NCBI RefSeq assembly: GCF_900215435.1
Contig: NZ_OCMY01000003.1
Coordinates: 1 to 64,000 of the forward strand
Length of the DNA stretch: 64,000 nucleotides
Direction of reading: 5' to 3'
DNA from: Candidatus Pantoea floridensis
GTDB taxonomy: Bacteria; Pseudomonadota; Gammaproteobacteria; Enterobacterales; Enterobacteriaceae
The first letter of the stretch is position 1. Every line of letters begins with the position of its first letter. The position numbers and the translations under genes are program-made. Below the pieces are notes generated by a model, which did no database searches, was not told the origin of the DNA, and saw nothing but the letters and a program-made list of their open reading frames with translations. Of this stretch, positions 18,165-26,747 are shown piece by piece.

Positions 18165-18341
18165 TGTTTTCAACGGCAGCATGAGCAAGGCGTTCTGGGG
18201 AGGATTGCGCGTGGGCTGGAATTCTGGTTCCCCGTCACCGCATTGAGCGCCCTAACGGGGCATGCTTACCCTCGATCTTGGTGCGCCAGTCCTGGAACAA
18301 CTCGCGGCAGCGCACCTACTACGACTTGGACAGATGGCTAT

Positions 18342-18932
18342 TCAGGCCTTGAATCCAACCGCCGTGAATGCATGCCGCGTGATCGCCTCCAGCGTGCGCT
18401 GGCTGGGCCGGGTCTTGGCCAGAACATTGAGTCCTTGCGTCGTACATACGAGAAATACGGCCGCTTCGGCCGCATTGACGTCCCGCGATAGTTCTCCCGC
18501 TTGCTTTGCCCGCTCGATCGCGCCAGATAAGGCCGTTTCCAGCCTGGCCAGGTGGAGTTGGAAGGCTTCGCTGATCTGCGGATCATTCATGGCGAACTCA
18601 ACGATCGAGTTCGTCACAAGGCATCCCCAGCGCCGTTTGCCGTCCAGCATCGCTTCGATGAGCGCCGCGTAGTAGTCGGCAATGCCGGCCCGACCGGACG
18701 GATTGCTGTTCAGGCGCGCGATCGTCTCTCGCGACATGGACGCCATGTAGCTCTTCAAAGCCTCGATGAAGAGGCCGTGCTTGTCACCGAAGGCGGCGTA
18801 GACGCTGCCCGGGTTGAGCCCGGTGACCCGGCAGATCTCCTGCATGCCTGCCCCGTCATAGCCCCGCTCCCAAAAGACATCCACCGCGCTCTCAAGCACC
18901 GCATCGCGGTTAAAGTTTCGTATTCGGCCCAT
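18342..18932 (-). CDS. TetR-family transcriptional regulator
   Basis: A 196-residue regulator: N-terminal HTH (NRDAVLESAVDVFWERGYDG, MQEICRVTGLNPGSVYAAFGDKHGLFIEAL) typical of the AcrR/YxaF subgroup, and a C-terminal TetR ligand domain (FLVCTTQGLNVLAKTRPSQR). It is divergent from the second ketopantoate-reductase copy (a pseudogene), with two palindromes between them. It most likely represses itself and the reductase-hydrolase-DMT genes. Confidence 0.9.
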   Translation of the reverse strand: MGRIRNFNRDAVLESAVDVFWERGYDGAGMQEICRVTGLNPGSVYAAFGDKHGLFIEALKSYMASMSRETIARLNSNPSGRAGIADYYAALIEAMLDGKRRWGCLVTNSIVEFAMNDPQISEAFQLHLARLETALSGAIERAKQAGELSRDVNAAEAAVFLVCTTQGLNVLAKTRPSQRTLEAITRHAFTAVGFKA

Positions 18933-18938
18933 AGCTTA

Positions 18939-18953
18939 TTGATGATTCATCAA
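18939..18953. promoter_or_regulatory. Palindrome at the TetR start, probable operator
   Basis: TTGATGATTCATCAA is a perfect 15-bp palindrome seven bases upstream of the TetR ATG, the usual place for autorepression. A related half-site TTGATTCATCAT occurs near 21851, before the LysR remnant. Confidence 0.65.
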
Positions 18954-19013
18954 TCAAGAATTATCACAAGGCTCAAGCATACATTGCCATAGATGGTTAT
19001 TGAAGCTAGAATT

Positions 19014-19035
19014 TTCTTGAATTCATATTCAAGAA
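19014..19035. promoter_or_regulatory. 22-bp palindrome upstream of the reductase pseudogene
   Basis: Perfect 9-bp arms TTCTTGAAT and ATTCAAGAA around TCAT, ending 11 bases before the reductase ATG at 19047. Likely operator for the downstream genes, or a hairpin in the leader. Confidence 0.55.
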
Positions 19036-19046
19036 TGGAGCCATGG

Positions 19047-19969
19047 ATGAAGATCGCGATCATGGGCACCGGAGGCGTAGGTGGCTATTTCGAAGCCAAA
19101 CTGGCCCTCGGAGGCAACGACGTCAGCTTCATTGCCAGAGGGGCGCACCTGGCTGCCATCAAATCCCAAGGCCTCACTGTGCGCAGTCCGCGCTAGGGGA
19201 GATGCATGTCCCCACGCCCAGAGCAACCGACACGCCGTCGAACGTCGGGCCAGTCGATGTCGTTCTGCTCGGTGTCAAGCTTTGGGATACCGAGACGGCC
19301 GCCAAAGCGATCAAGCCGCTGATCGGACCCGAAACGATGGTGATCTCGTTCCAGAACGGGGTGATCAAGGACGAATTGCTGAGAGCCACGCTCGGAGAAA
19401 AGCCGGTAGCAGGTGGCATCTGCTACATCGCGGCAACCATCGAGGCTCCGGGCGTCATCGGTCATGCCAACAACTTGCAGAAGCTGGTCTTTGGCGAGTA
19501 CGGCGGCTATCGCAGCGCGCATATCGAGCGCTTCCATCGGGCCTGTATCCAGTCGGGGATCGACGCCGAGATCAGCGACGACATCACCAGAGTGATCTGG
19601 GAGAAATTCGTTTTCCTGGTTGGCCTGTCGGCGACCACCGCGTCCACCCGGCGCCCGATAGGCGTGGTGCGCGGCAACCCGGCCTCCCGCAAGTTGCTCG
19701 AAGGCGTCATGCAGGAGGTGGTGGACGTCGGCCGGGCCGAAGGCGCCAACCTCGCCGCCGACTTTGCCCTGGACCGGCTTCGCTTCTGCGACCAACTGCC
19801 CGCCGACATGACTGCTTCCATGTTGCGCGACCTTAAACGCGGAAACCGGCTGTAAGTGCAGTGGCTCAGCGGCAGCGTCAGCAGCAGAGGCCGCCGACTC
19901 GGCGTGCCCACTCCGCGAAATTCAGTGATCTGCGAAATCCTTGCGGTTCATGCGGATGGAGCGCGGTGA
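19047..19969 (+). pseudogene. Second ketopantoate-reductase-family gene, broken
   Basis: Starts MKIAIMGTGGVGGYFEAKLA with a good Rossmann motif and continues IARGAHLAAIKSQGLTVRSP. A CG dinucleotide duplication (19189-19192) then shifts the frame, and a TAG follows. The second frame carries the rest: VDVVLLGVKLWDTETAAKAI, ISFQNGVIKDELLRA, WEKFVFLVGLSATTA, LPADMTASMLRDLKRGNRL. A TAA at 19853-19855 then sits where the family has Glu (RGNRLE), and the frame resumes VQWLSGSVSSRGRRLGVPTP to 19969. It is distinct from the 15448 copy and belongs to a different branch. Confidence 0.87.
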
Positions 19970-20012
19970 GCCATCAGTGATAGTTTCTGCTCTTTCAACA
20001 TGAGGAGGTGCC

Positions 20013-20864
20013 ATGAATAACGAAATTCTTGAAAATGGTTATCTTGACGTGGCAGGTCACCGCATTGCCTACACGCGCCAGGGCCGCGGAAGTGCAATAG
20101 CCCTTGTTCACGGTATTCCTACGAGCCGCCATCTTTGGCGCAACGTCATGTCGCTCCTCGCCGCATCAGGCCATGAAGTGCTTGCGTTCGACCTTCTCGG
20201 CTATGGCGATTCCGACAAGCCTTCGGACGCGGACCTTGGAATCCTGGCGCAATCCGAAATCATCTTTCAGGCGCTTTCGGCCCTGGAGTGGAAGCGCGCG
20301 ACCATAGTGGGCCACGACATCGGAGGTGGGATTGCCCAGCTCGTGGCCATCAACCATCCCGAAATTCTGGATCGCCTCGTTCTGATCGACTCCATCCTCT
20401 ATGACTCGTTTCCAGAGCCTGGGATTGCCCGCTTGAAGGAGCCGGTTTGGGACGAAATCCTTGGCGCGGCAGATTTCGATCTGAAGAAGGGCCTAGCGAA
20501 AGGCTTTTCACGAGGCATGTTCCATATCGATCGAGTTACCCCTGAACTGGTTGATGCCTATGAGCGTCCGTTCCATGGCATCGACGGGAGGCACGCATAC
20601 CTGCGTGCAGCCCGGGCGTTGAGGGCAGAAGAACTTTCCTCGCGCATGGAAGACGTCGAGAAGTTGGCCGTGCCTACGCTCCTTGTCTGGGGCAGGCTCG
20701 ACTCATTCCAGCCGTTACACTTTGCAGAGCGATTGGGCGGAAAGATGCCCAATGCCCAAATCAAGGTATTCGATGAGGCTGGGCATTTCCTGCCAGAGGA
20801 TGTGCCGGAAGCATTGGCTTCCCGTATCTCGGAATTTACAAGCTGCCAACAGGGGACACGCTGA
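20013..20864 (+). CDS. Alpha/beta-hydrolase, haloalkane-dehalogenase/epoxide-hydrolase-like
   Basis: A 283-residue alpha/beta-fold hydrolase. ALVHGIPTSRHLWRNVM carries the oxyanion HG motif and FDLLGYGDSDKP follows. The nucleophile elbow GHDIGGG has Asp in place of Ser, as in haloalkane dehalogenases, epoxide hydrolases and fluoroacetate dehalogenases. VPTLLVWGRLDSFQP gives the acid region and DEAGHFLPEDVPE the catalytic His. GAGGAGGTG precedes the ATG. It is followed with overlapping stop/start by a DMT exporter. Substrate unknown; hydrolysis of a C-O or C-halogen bond is inferred from the Asp nucleophile. Confidence 0.9.
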   Translation: MNNEILENGYLDVAGHRIAYTRQGRGSAIALVHGIPTSRHLWRNVMSLLAASGHEVLAFDLLGYGDSDKPSDADLGILAQSEIIFQALSALEWKRATIVGHDIGGGIAQLVAINHPEILDRLVLIDSILYDSFPEPGIARLKEPVWDEILGAADFDLKKGLAKGFSRGMFHIDRVTPELVDAYERPFHGIDGRHAYLRAARALRAEELSSRMEDVEKLAVPTLLVWGRLDSFQPLHFAERLGGKMPNAQIKVFDEAGHFLPEDVPEALASRISEFTSCQQGTR

Positions 20865-21811
20865 TGGCACGAAAATCCCACGCTCCTGCATTTAGCCAGG
20901 CTGGCTTTTTTGTCACGCTCTTCGCATCGACCTTCTTGATGGGGTCCAGCTTCGTCGCAGGAAAAATCCTGCTACAGCAGGGCTTCACACCGATGATCCT
21001 GGTCGGGTGGCGCTTCTTTGTCGCGGCCCTGGCGACCTTGCCGCTAGTGCTGGCCGGCGAGCGAAATATTGTCGCCGCGCTCCTGCCAACCAAAGCAGGG
21101 CTGCGTAATGTTGCGCTAGCGACCCTGATGATTGGCTTGCTTCAGACGGCCGCCGTCATGGGGCTGCTGTTCTGGGCCATGCAGTTCATCCCCGCATCGA
21201 CCGCCGCCATCCTACTGTTCACCAACCCGATCTGGGTTGCCCTCCTGGGTCGCATCTTTCTTGGGGAGAGCCTGCACCGAGCAAGGCTCGCCGGGTTACT
21301 GCTTGGCGTTGTCGGCGTGGCGCTTGCCATTGGTTTCAGCCCATCCATGTTTTCTGGCGGGATGGCCCTGGCTGGCGAAATAATCGGCATCGTCTCTGCG
21401 CTTTGCTGGGCAAGCGCGACGCTCATCAATAAACGTGCGGCATTGCCGTTCGCGCCTTGGGCCTTGAGTTTCTGGCAAATGCTTGTGGGCGCGATCGCCA
21501 TTCTAGTCATTGCCTACATCAATGGCGAGAAATGGCCCGATAACGTAACGAGGGAGCAATGGGGATGGTTTCTCTGGCTTTCCATTCCCGCGTCAACTGG
21601 CTCATTTGGCCTCTGGTTCGTGGCACTGAAAAGAGGTGGAGCAACGAGGACTAGCGGATTTCTGTTCCTGGCTCCGCTGTTCACGGTCATCCTTGCGTAC
21701 TTCATCTTGGACACGGCAATTTCCTGGATGCAGGCTGCGGGAGGAATACTGATCGGCCTCGCGCTTTGGCTCGTCAACCGGGAACTTCCAGCAAAAAATA
21801 ATCGCGAATGA
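20864..21811 (+). CDS. EamA/DMT-family transporter
   Basis: A 315-residue, ten-helix EamA protein (FVTLFASTFLMGSSFVAGKI, LFWAMQFIPASTAAILLFTN, FLGESLHRARLAG, SALCWASATLINKRAAL, FLFLAPLFTVILAYFIL). The ATG overlaps the hydrolase TGA. It differs clearly in sequence from the DMT protein at 17304, so the two are not recent duplicates. Confidence 0.9.
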   Translation: MARKSHAPAFSQAGFFVTLFASTFLMGSSFVAGKILLQQGFTPMILVGWRFFVAALATLPLVLAGERNIVAALLPTKAGLRNVALATLMIGLLQTAAVMGLLFWAMQFIPASTAAILLFTNPIWVALLGRIFLGESLHRARLAGLLLGVVGVALAIGFSPSMFSGGMALAGEIIGIVSALCWASATLINKRAALPFAPWALSFWQMLVGAIAILVIAYINGEKWPDNVTREQWGWFLWLSIPASTGSFGLWFVALKRGGATRTSGFLFLAPLFTVILAYFILDTAISWMQAAGGILIGLALWLVNRELPAKNNRE

Positions 21812-21893
21812 ATCGATGAGGCGATCGCGGAAGGCGAACCGTGATGAACAGTTGATTCATCATCGAGTGCATGAATTATCAAGGCGGTCAGCT

Positions 21894-22443
21894 ATGGAAT
21901 TACGTCATTTACGATGTTAACTGGCTGTAGCGCAAGAACTCCACTTCGCTCGCGCCGCCGAGCGGCTACACATCGAGCAATCGCCGCTGTCTCGCGCTAT
22001 CAAAGAACTGGAAGAAGACCTGGGCGTGCGCCTATTCATCCGCAACACGCGCAGCACTCGCCTATCGCGTGCCGGGGAGGTCTTCAAGGAGCATGTACCG
22101 CGCATATTTACCGCCTTGCAACAGGCCCGCGATGGCGCCCGATCCGTTGCTGCTGGCTATGACGGCCAACTGCGCATTGCCTTGTCCGACGGCATCACGC
22201 CACCACATCTGAGCGCCTTCCTGGCAAAGTGCCGGGACGATGATCCAGAAGTCGATATCCATTTGATTAAAGTCTCCTTATCGCAGCAGATCAAGGGGCT
22301 TCGCGAAGACCTCTACGACCCAGGATTCACACAGTCAGACGATGTGGGCGAGCGATGGTTTGCTTGCTGAACCTGCTTGGCGTGATCCGCTTGTGGTCGC
22401 GGTTCTGGCCAAGCATCCACTGTTGAACCGTAAACGTATTTGA
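21894..22443 (+). pseudogene. LysR-family regulator, broken and truncated
   Basis: Starts MELRHLRC, then TAA at codon 9, and resumes LAVAQELHFARAAERLHIEQ SPLSRAIKELE, a textbook LysR HTH. The effector domain follows (DGQLRIALSDGITPPHLSAF). A GCGA tandem duplication at 22348-22355 shifts the frame after SDDVG; the alternative frame continues LLAEPAWRDPLVVAVLAKHP LLNRKRI and stops at 22443. About one third of a normal 300-residue LysR is missing. It probably regulated the adjacent hydrolase/DMT genes. Confidence 0.85.
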
Positions 22444-22627
22444 TTTTCGCCATGACGGCTCTTCAAACGGCCCGGTTTCCAAGTGCCGCATGGGAGCCAT
22501 GCGAAGTGACGCCGGGTCAGGGGTAGGAATGCACCGGCATAGCTTGAACTGATCTAACTCTTTGATAAACCTGATGTCTCGAGTGTCGGCGCAGTCAAGG
22601 CAAACTTGGTGCAGAAGTCATCGTGAA

Positions 22628-22652
22628 ATAAAAAAAACCGCCGGAGCGGGTT
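22628..22652 (-). terminator. Terminator, minus strand
   Basis: CCGC-CGGA-GCGG stem, followed on the minus strand by an eight-base T-run. No intact minus-strand gene lies upstream; it may have ended the phage transcript before the island was inserted. Confidence 0.6.
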
Positions 22653-22681
22653 ACTGATCAAATGTCAGGATTACAAATTTA

Positions 22682-23272
22682 GTGAATCAGACTTATGTTG
22701 ATGTTCGAAATTTCCTTAAGGATGAAGGTATGCTGCATACAGTTCACTTTTTATGCCCAGTCACAGCTCAAACCTTATCTTCTTTTCAACAATGCTGTCT
22801 TCAAGCAGTTGGGAATGGAGCATCATCACTTCTAATCCATATCTCAAGCGGTGGTGGCGACCTGATATCGGGATTTACCGCCTATCACTTTCTAAAGTCA
22901 CTACCAGTATCGGTAATCACTCATAACATTAGTAATGTTGAATCAGTCGCTAACGTCATTTTTATGGCAGGCACTGAGCGCCGAGCCAATCCAGGCTCAC
23001 GTTTTCTTCTTCATCCGCTGCACTGGGGGTTTACTACTCCGGCAGCAGATCATGCCAGAATGGTTGAGTGGTCCAAATGCCTCGATAACGACTTCCAGCG
23101 TTTTATTAATGTCCTCAATAGCGAGACGAAGCGAAATGATGTCGATTGGGGAGCATTGATTAATGCCGCCACTATATTGGACGCCGACACCGCCGCCGCC
23201 AACGGTATGGTTACTTCTGTGACAAAAGCTACATTGTCGAACTCCGCCGCCAATTGGTGGGTAACCTGCTGA
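22682..23272 (+). CDS. ClpP/SppA-like serine protease-fold protein
   Basis: A 196-residue protein with a GTG start (MNQTYVDVRNFLKDEGMLHT); an internal ATG at 22730 is possible. It has the ClpP/crotonase-type core: LLIHISSGGGDLISGFTAYHFLKSLPVSVITHNISNVESVANVIFMAGTERRA shows the G-G-D turn and a Ser at VES-V-A in the nucleophile position. FLLHPLHWG supplies a His at the catalytic His position. Such ClpP-like proteins appear in mobile elements and in phage head or accessory modules. It is inverted relative to the tape-measure gene and looks intact. Protease activity is not proven. Confidence 0.7.
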   Translation: MNQTYVDVRNFLKDEGMLHTVHFLCPVTAQTLSSFQQCCLQAVGNGASSLLIHISSGGGDLISGFTAYHFLKSLPVSVITHNISNVESVANVIFMAGTERRANPGSRFLLHPLHWGFTTPAADHARMVEWSKCLDNDFQRFINVLNSETKRNDVDWGALINAATILDADTAAANGMVTSVTKATLSNSAANWWVTC

Positions 23273-23286
23273 CATATTTTTTCCCT

Positions 23287-23310
23287 ACAAAAAACCACCT
23301 AAGCGGGTTA
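23287..23310 (-). terminator. Terminator at the end of the tape-measure gene
   Basis: Stem-loop overlapping the tape-measure stop codon: AACCCGC-TTA-G..GGTT followed by a six-base T-run on the minus strand. Confidence 0.6.
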
Positions 23311-24554
23311 CTGGTTTGAGAAGCGGTTATATCCGATAACATAGTTAAGCCAGGGCAAAGTATTACCCGCTGGCGCGATGCGCATGCCTGGTGGAGCATT
23401 ATCAAATGTCACCTTCAGCTCACCCTTCTGTGGGCGTGAAATCGGGACCGCTGACTGATAGCCCGGACCGCCCTGCTGATTGTTATACTAGCCGCCAGCA
23501 CTCCAGCTGTTCTTCAGGGATTGCCAGAAGGAAGTTGTGCCGTCCTTTTCAGTGACTGCTTCAGCAATATCATTGAGTTTTTTGAAGATGTAAATCGCAA
23601 CGCCGATGGACACCGTCAGAGCACCTAGTGAAGCTATCTGCGCCAGCACGCCGGAAAGTGAAGTCGCTGTTGTGAGCGCAGTTTTCAGAGTGCCTACGGT
23701 GCGCACAGTGAATACGCCAGCCATAACAGCGCTGACACCTTCAATCGTGCTGTGCCACCCACCCATAACTTCAACAACATCATTCCCGTCTTGCCATCCG
23801 CAAAGCGATTGAAGTTGGTGCGCAGTAAGTCGAGGTTGGCCAGCAGAGGCGCGAAAGCACCAAGCGACCCCTTACCAAATAGCGCATTCATTACCACAGC
23901 CGGTTTGTCTTTGGGCACATTAGCGAGAGAGTCCAGCACCTTCAGCATCGCGGTGCGTGAAACTTTCTGCATGTCAGCCGCTAGCGGGCCGGATCAATCT
24001 TGATAAACTTAAGCGCTTTCTTTTGTGACGCCGTAGCCGACTTGCCGGATGTAAGGGAAAGCATGAAGTTTTTGATGCTCGTTGCTGCAATCTCCGACTC
24101 CACGCCCATACCCGTGATGGTTGCGCCCATCGCGGCAATCTCACCGGAAGCCACGCCTGCAACACCACCCAGAAGACCAATGCTGGGGACAATGTCGGAA
24201 ATCTTTTGTGCATTAGCCGGGCCAGTGTTGCCCAGATAGTTAATTTTATCGGCGAGAACCACCGCGCCATCCTGGGTCATTTTGAACGCGTTTGGCCATT
24301 ACGCCATCATCTGACCTGACTTTTCAGCGGTCTGGTCAAATGCCACACCCAACCGGTACGCTTACGCGCTTGCCGCCTTCAATGCTGGCTGCAAATGTTT
24401 TGAGCGCCTCAGAACTGATCACCACCTGCCTCAATGACTCAGCAACTTTTTTTGCGTTGTTCATCGGCATCAGTGCAACGTGCTTCTCAAGTTTGCCCAG
24501 CGCTATCTTGAGTGTTTTTTCAGCCTCTCGCAGGGCGTTAAATTCTGAAGCCAT
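23308..24554 (-). pseudogene. Phage tail tape-measure protein, multiply broken
   Basis: Read across several lesions on the minus strand: MASEFNALREAEKTLKIALG, then AFDQTAEKSGQMMA, TAA, WPNAFKMTQDGAVVLADKIN YLGNTGPANAQKISDIVPS. It continues GVASGEIAAMGATITGMGVE SEIAATSIKNFMLSLTSGK, then MQKVSRTAMLKVLDSLANVP KDKPAVVMNALFGKGSLGAF. It ends GVSAVMAGVFTVRTVGTLK ... FWQSLKNSWSAGG, TAG, YNNQQGGPGYQSAVPISRP. The alternating small-residue and helical pattern with GVA.GEI.AMGA is typical of TP901-type tape-measure proteins. Lesions seen: a frameshift near 24335, TAA near 24292, a one-base deletion at about 23983, a frameshift near 23770, and TAG near 23490. The N-terminal part is fused to a terminase remnant, so most of the phage structural genes are deleted. 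Confidence 0.8.
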
Positions 24555-24589
24555 TTTATGGTGCGCCCTTCGATATCGACTATCTGGCG

Positions 24590-24837
24590 CTATTGCAGAA
24601 TTTCTGCATAAAGATCGCAGAGCCGTTCGAGCGCAAATGTGTCCGCAACCGTGAGCACGCTCATACCGTCCAGAAGAACGGTGAGCCTTCCCCAGGCTAT
24701 TTTTACCCCAGTCGGTCAGATGTGATGGAGGGCTTGGAATTTCCCGTGCGGGCTTCGGCTCTTTTTTATTGAGCGCGCTTGTCGGGATTCCCTGTAACAA
24801 CTTTCAGATGGGTAGGTTTTGGTCTTCTTCCTGCCAT
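24590..24837 (-). pseudogene. Phage small terminase subunit, P27 family, broken
   Basis: ATG 24837 (GGAG Shine-Dalgarno) gives MAGRRPKPTHLKVVTGNPDK RA. A one-base deletion shifts to LNKKEPKPAREIPSPPSHLT DWGK, and an extra A in an A-run shifts again to VLLDGMSVLTVADTFALERL CDLYAEILQ, ending in TAG at 24590-24592. These blocks match P27-type TerS, which selects the packaging site. The remainder is deleted and abuts the tape-measure remnant. Confidence 0.82.
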
Positions 24838-25002
24838 AAAAATCTCCAAGAAAAAACTTTTCATTTCGCGGTTGTGCATAAAAATGGGGGCGGTCGGGAG
24901 GTCGCTATCCTCTGAACTTTGCACCCGCCCACCCAATAGTAATGATAATTATTCTCACCTGAGCTAATACCGCCCGTTCATAATGGTGAATAATATTCAT
25001 TC

Positions 25003-25341
25003 TCATTTATGCCAATGAGATGACGGGTCTAGGGGCAGGCCGTCTTCATCGCACCCAATGATGTGACCTCACTTCTCTCCGCGCTGCTTGGTCAAGCCAT
25101 GATGCTGCTTGCAGAGGGGCTGCCAGTTAGCCTTGTCCCAGAAGAGCTTCTAAGCTTTCGCTATCTCGTCCTGCTTGCCGCCATTGATGGCCTCTTTCAG
25201 TCAGTGCGGCTTGATGTGGTCAACTATAGTTGCTTCCACTGCTCTTCCCTGACGATGACACATGACGCATAGCGGATGCGACTTAAGGAATGAAAGTTTG
25301 GCTTTGTCCCAGCGGCTGTTATAAATGCGTCGCTCGGACAT
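25003..25341 (-). pseudogene. Phage HNH endonuclease, three in-frame stops
   Basis: The frame MSERRIYNSRWDKAKLSFLK, then SHPLCVMCHRQGRAVEATIVDHIKPH, carries the first half of the HNH fold, including a CxxC pair and DHIKPH. It continues LKEAINGGKQDEIAKA, KLFWDKANWQPLCKQHHGLT KQRGEK and GHIIGCDEDGLPLDPSSHWHK. It is one continuous 113-codon frame without shifts but with three stops (TGA after DHIKPH, TAG after IAKA, TGA after RGEK). In HK97/P27-type phages this gene sits just upstream of terS, as here. Confidence 0.82.
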
Positions 25342-25498
25342 TGGCGTTTCCTACTGATCAGATAGATATAACCCCTGGAAATAGCGATATCACCAACCGA
25401 TGATTCTTGGTGTTTATGCTGAAAGTTGAACTCTTTGAATGCAGTTTTCAGCACACAATAAAAAACCGTCCATAGGCGGCTTTGTCAGTTCCATATTT

Positions 25499-25819
25499 TT
25501 ATGCTAGTGGCGCAAGTAGCCTGATATGGATTTGAATCTTTATACCTGACTTCCCTTGAACATGTCCTTCCAGGATATGGTAACCCATTACGTGCTTAAC
25601 TCTGAGTTCAAGGTGAAACTCTTTGGGAGCTCCAAACAGCGGAGCGGTCTGGTCACTGAATCTTGTTAATCTCAGAAGAGCTGAATTCTTGGTAATGTCG
25701 CCCTGATAAAAGTATGTAGGGTCACCACCATTAACTTTTCCATCCTTAATCGTGATAATGCCTACTCCGAAGTCCTGCTGATTACTTTTGAACCTCAGAT
25801 GATATAGTCCATCTTTCAT
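25499..25819 (-). CDS. GrlR-like regulatory protein
   Basis: A 106-residue protein starting MKDGLYHLRFKSNQQDFGVG IITIKDGKVNGGDPTYFYQG. The pattern MKDGIY.v.F.SN....G.G......G...GGD..y.YqG is the GrlR fold. In attaching/effacing E. coli, GrlR holds the type III secretion activator GrlA inactive. The stand-alone GrlR-like proteins seen on plasmids and phages have unknown partners. GGAAG precedes the ATG. No GrlA-like gene is visible nearby. Confidence 0.72.
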   Translation of the reverse strand: MKDGLYHLRFKSNQQDFGVGIITIKDGKVNGGDPTYFYQGDITKNSALLRLTRFSDQTAPLFGAPKEFHLELRVKHVMGYHILEGHVQGKSGIKIQIHIRLLAPLA

Positions 25820-25942
25820 TGCAACTTCCGGTCGCTCGGAAAGGTTCCACGCTAATATTAAGGTTGTTATTGATGAAGTAAAATTGATCAGTCAGGCTTC
25901 ACCGCGTGGCTAGCCGTTATCCCTTGTCGGTGGATTAGATAC

Positions 25943-25965
25943 AAAAAAACCGCCCGAAGGCGGTT
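25943..25965 (-). terminator. Terminator after the gene at 25973
   Basis: ACCGCC-CGAA-GGCGGT stem with a seven-base T-run on the minus strand, immediately after the stop of the small gene. Confidence 0.85.
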
Positions 25966-25972
25966 AGTTTTA

Positions 25973-26206
25973 TTATAAATATGGCCTTGGATTTAAATCC
26001 TCTACCGCCTTTTTCAATGTGGCCGTAACAGGTTCAAAATCAAATACCACTAGGTACTCTGGTTGGGGTAATGATGGCTCCCATTTAGCTGTACGTATAG
26101 TTATCACCTTGTTGACTCCGCCTATCTCATAATATTTTTCATTATTTTCCAGAGTCACCTTAAGGGGTGCCTTGCCCTGTTCAAAAACCAAAACATCCAC
26201 GCTCAT
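25973..26206 (-). CDS. Small hypothetical protein
   Basis: A 77-residue protein starting MSVDVLVFEQGKAPLKVTLE NNEKYYEIGGVNKVITIRTA. The start at 26206 follows AAGGTGAGC. It is predicted to be beta-rich (alternating hydrophobic strands). No family was recognised. It has its own terminator. Confidence 0.6.
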   Translation of the reverse strand: MSVDVLVFEQGKAPLKVTLENNEKYYEIGGVNKVITIRTAKWEPSLPQPEYLVVFDFEPVTATLKKAVEDLNPRPYL

Positions 26207-26474
26207 TACATGCTCACCTTTCTGTAAGCGGGCAAACACCCGCGATCAAATTATCGCCACATGTAGACTACTTTTCATCATAAAATGTTACACGGGCCTA
26301 AGGTCGTCAACATTTCAGAATGTTCCACTAATTTGCGAGTTATTTTTCTTGGGTGCCTCGAAAAATTGCACTGTGGACAAGCATTTCTCCGAGTAATTCT
26401 TTTCCATCATCCCTTAAACTCCATTTAAATTTGGTACTATTCTTAGTGAGACTTTAGTTTTAGGGGGTTGCGTT

Positions 26475-26705
26475 ATGACCGTTATTCAAGTGACGTGCAC
26501 AAAATGTGGTTGTGATCGCTTCGTTTCATCAACGACAACTTCCAGAGATGAAACTGTTGCCAGCATCCAGTGCGAAGAATGCTCGACAATGATTTCTGTC
26601 GATGATGTAGTCTGGTATCAGGAGGATTTCATGTCAGCGAAACGTCGTTCTTTAGAGGATGGCGATTCGTTTAATAGTGCTTTCTATCTTATTCCTGGCT
26701 CATAA
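26475..26705 (+). CDS. Small zinc-ribbon-like hypothetical protein
   Basis: A 76-residue protein starting MTVIQVTCTKCGCDRFVSST. Two cysteine pairs, CTKCGC and CEECS, are spaced as in a zinc ribbon. AGGGGG precedes the ATG. The C-terminal half is acidic and has no recognised domain. Function unknown. Confidence 0.65.
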   Translation: MTVIQVTCTKCGCDRFVSSTTTSRDETVASIQCEECSTMISVDDVVWYQEDFMSAKRRSLEDGDSFNSAFYLIPGS

Positions 26706-26747
26706 AATCCATCTTCAGACGCCCACGCAAATGCGCCTTATAATGAC

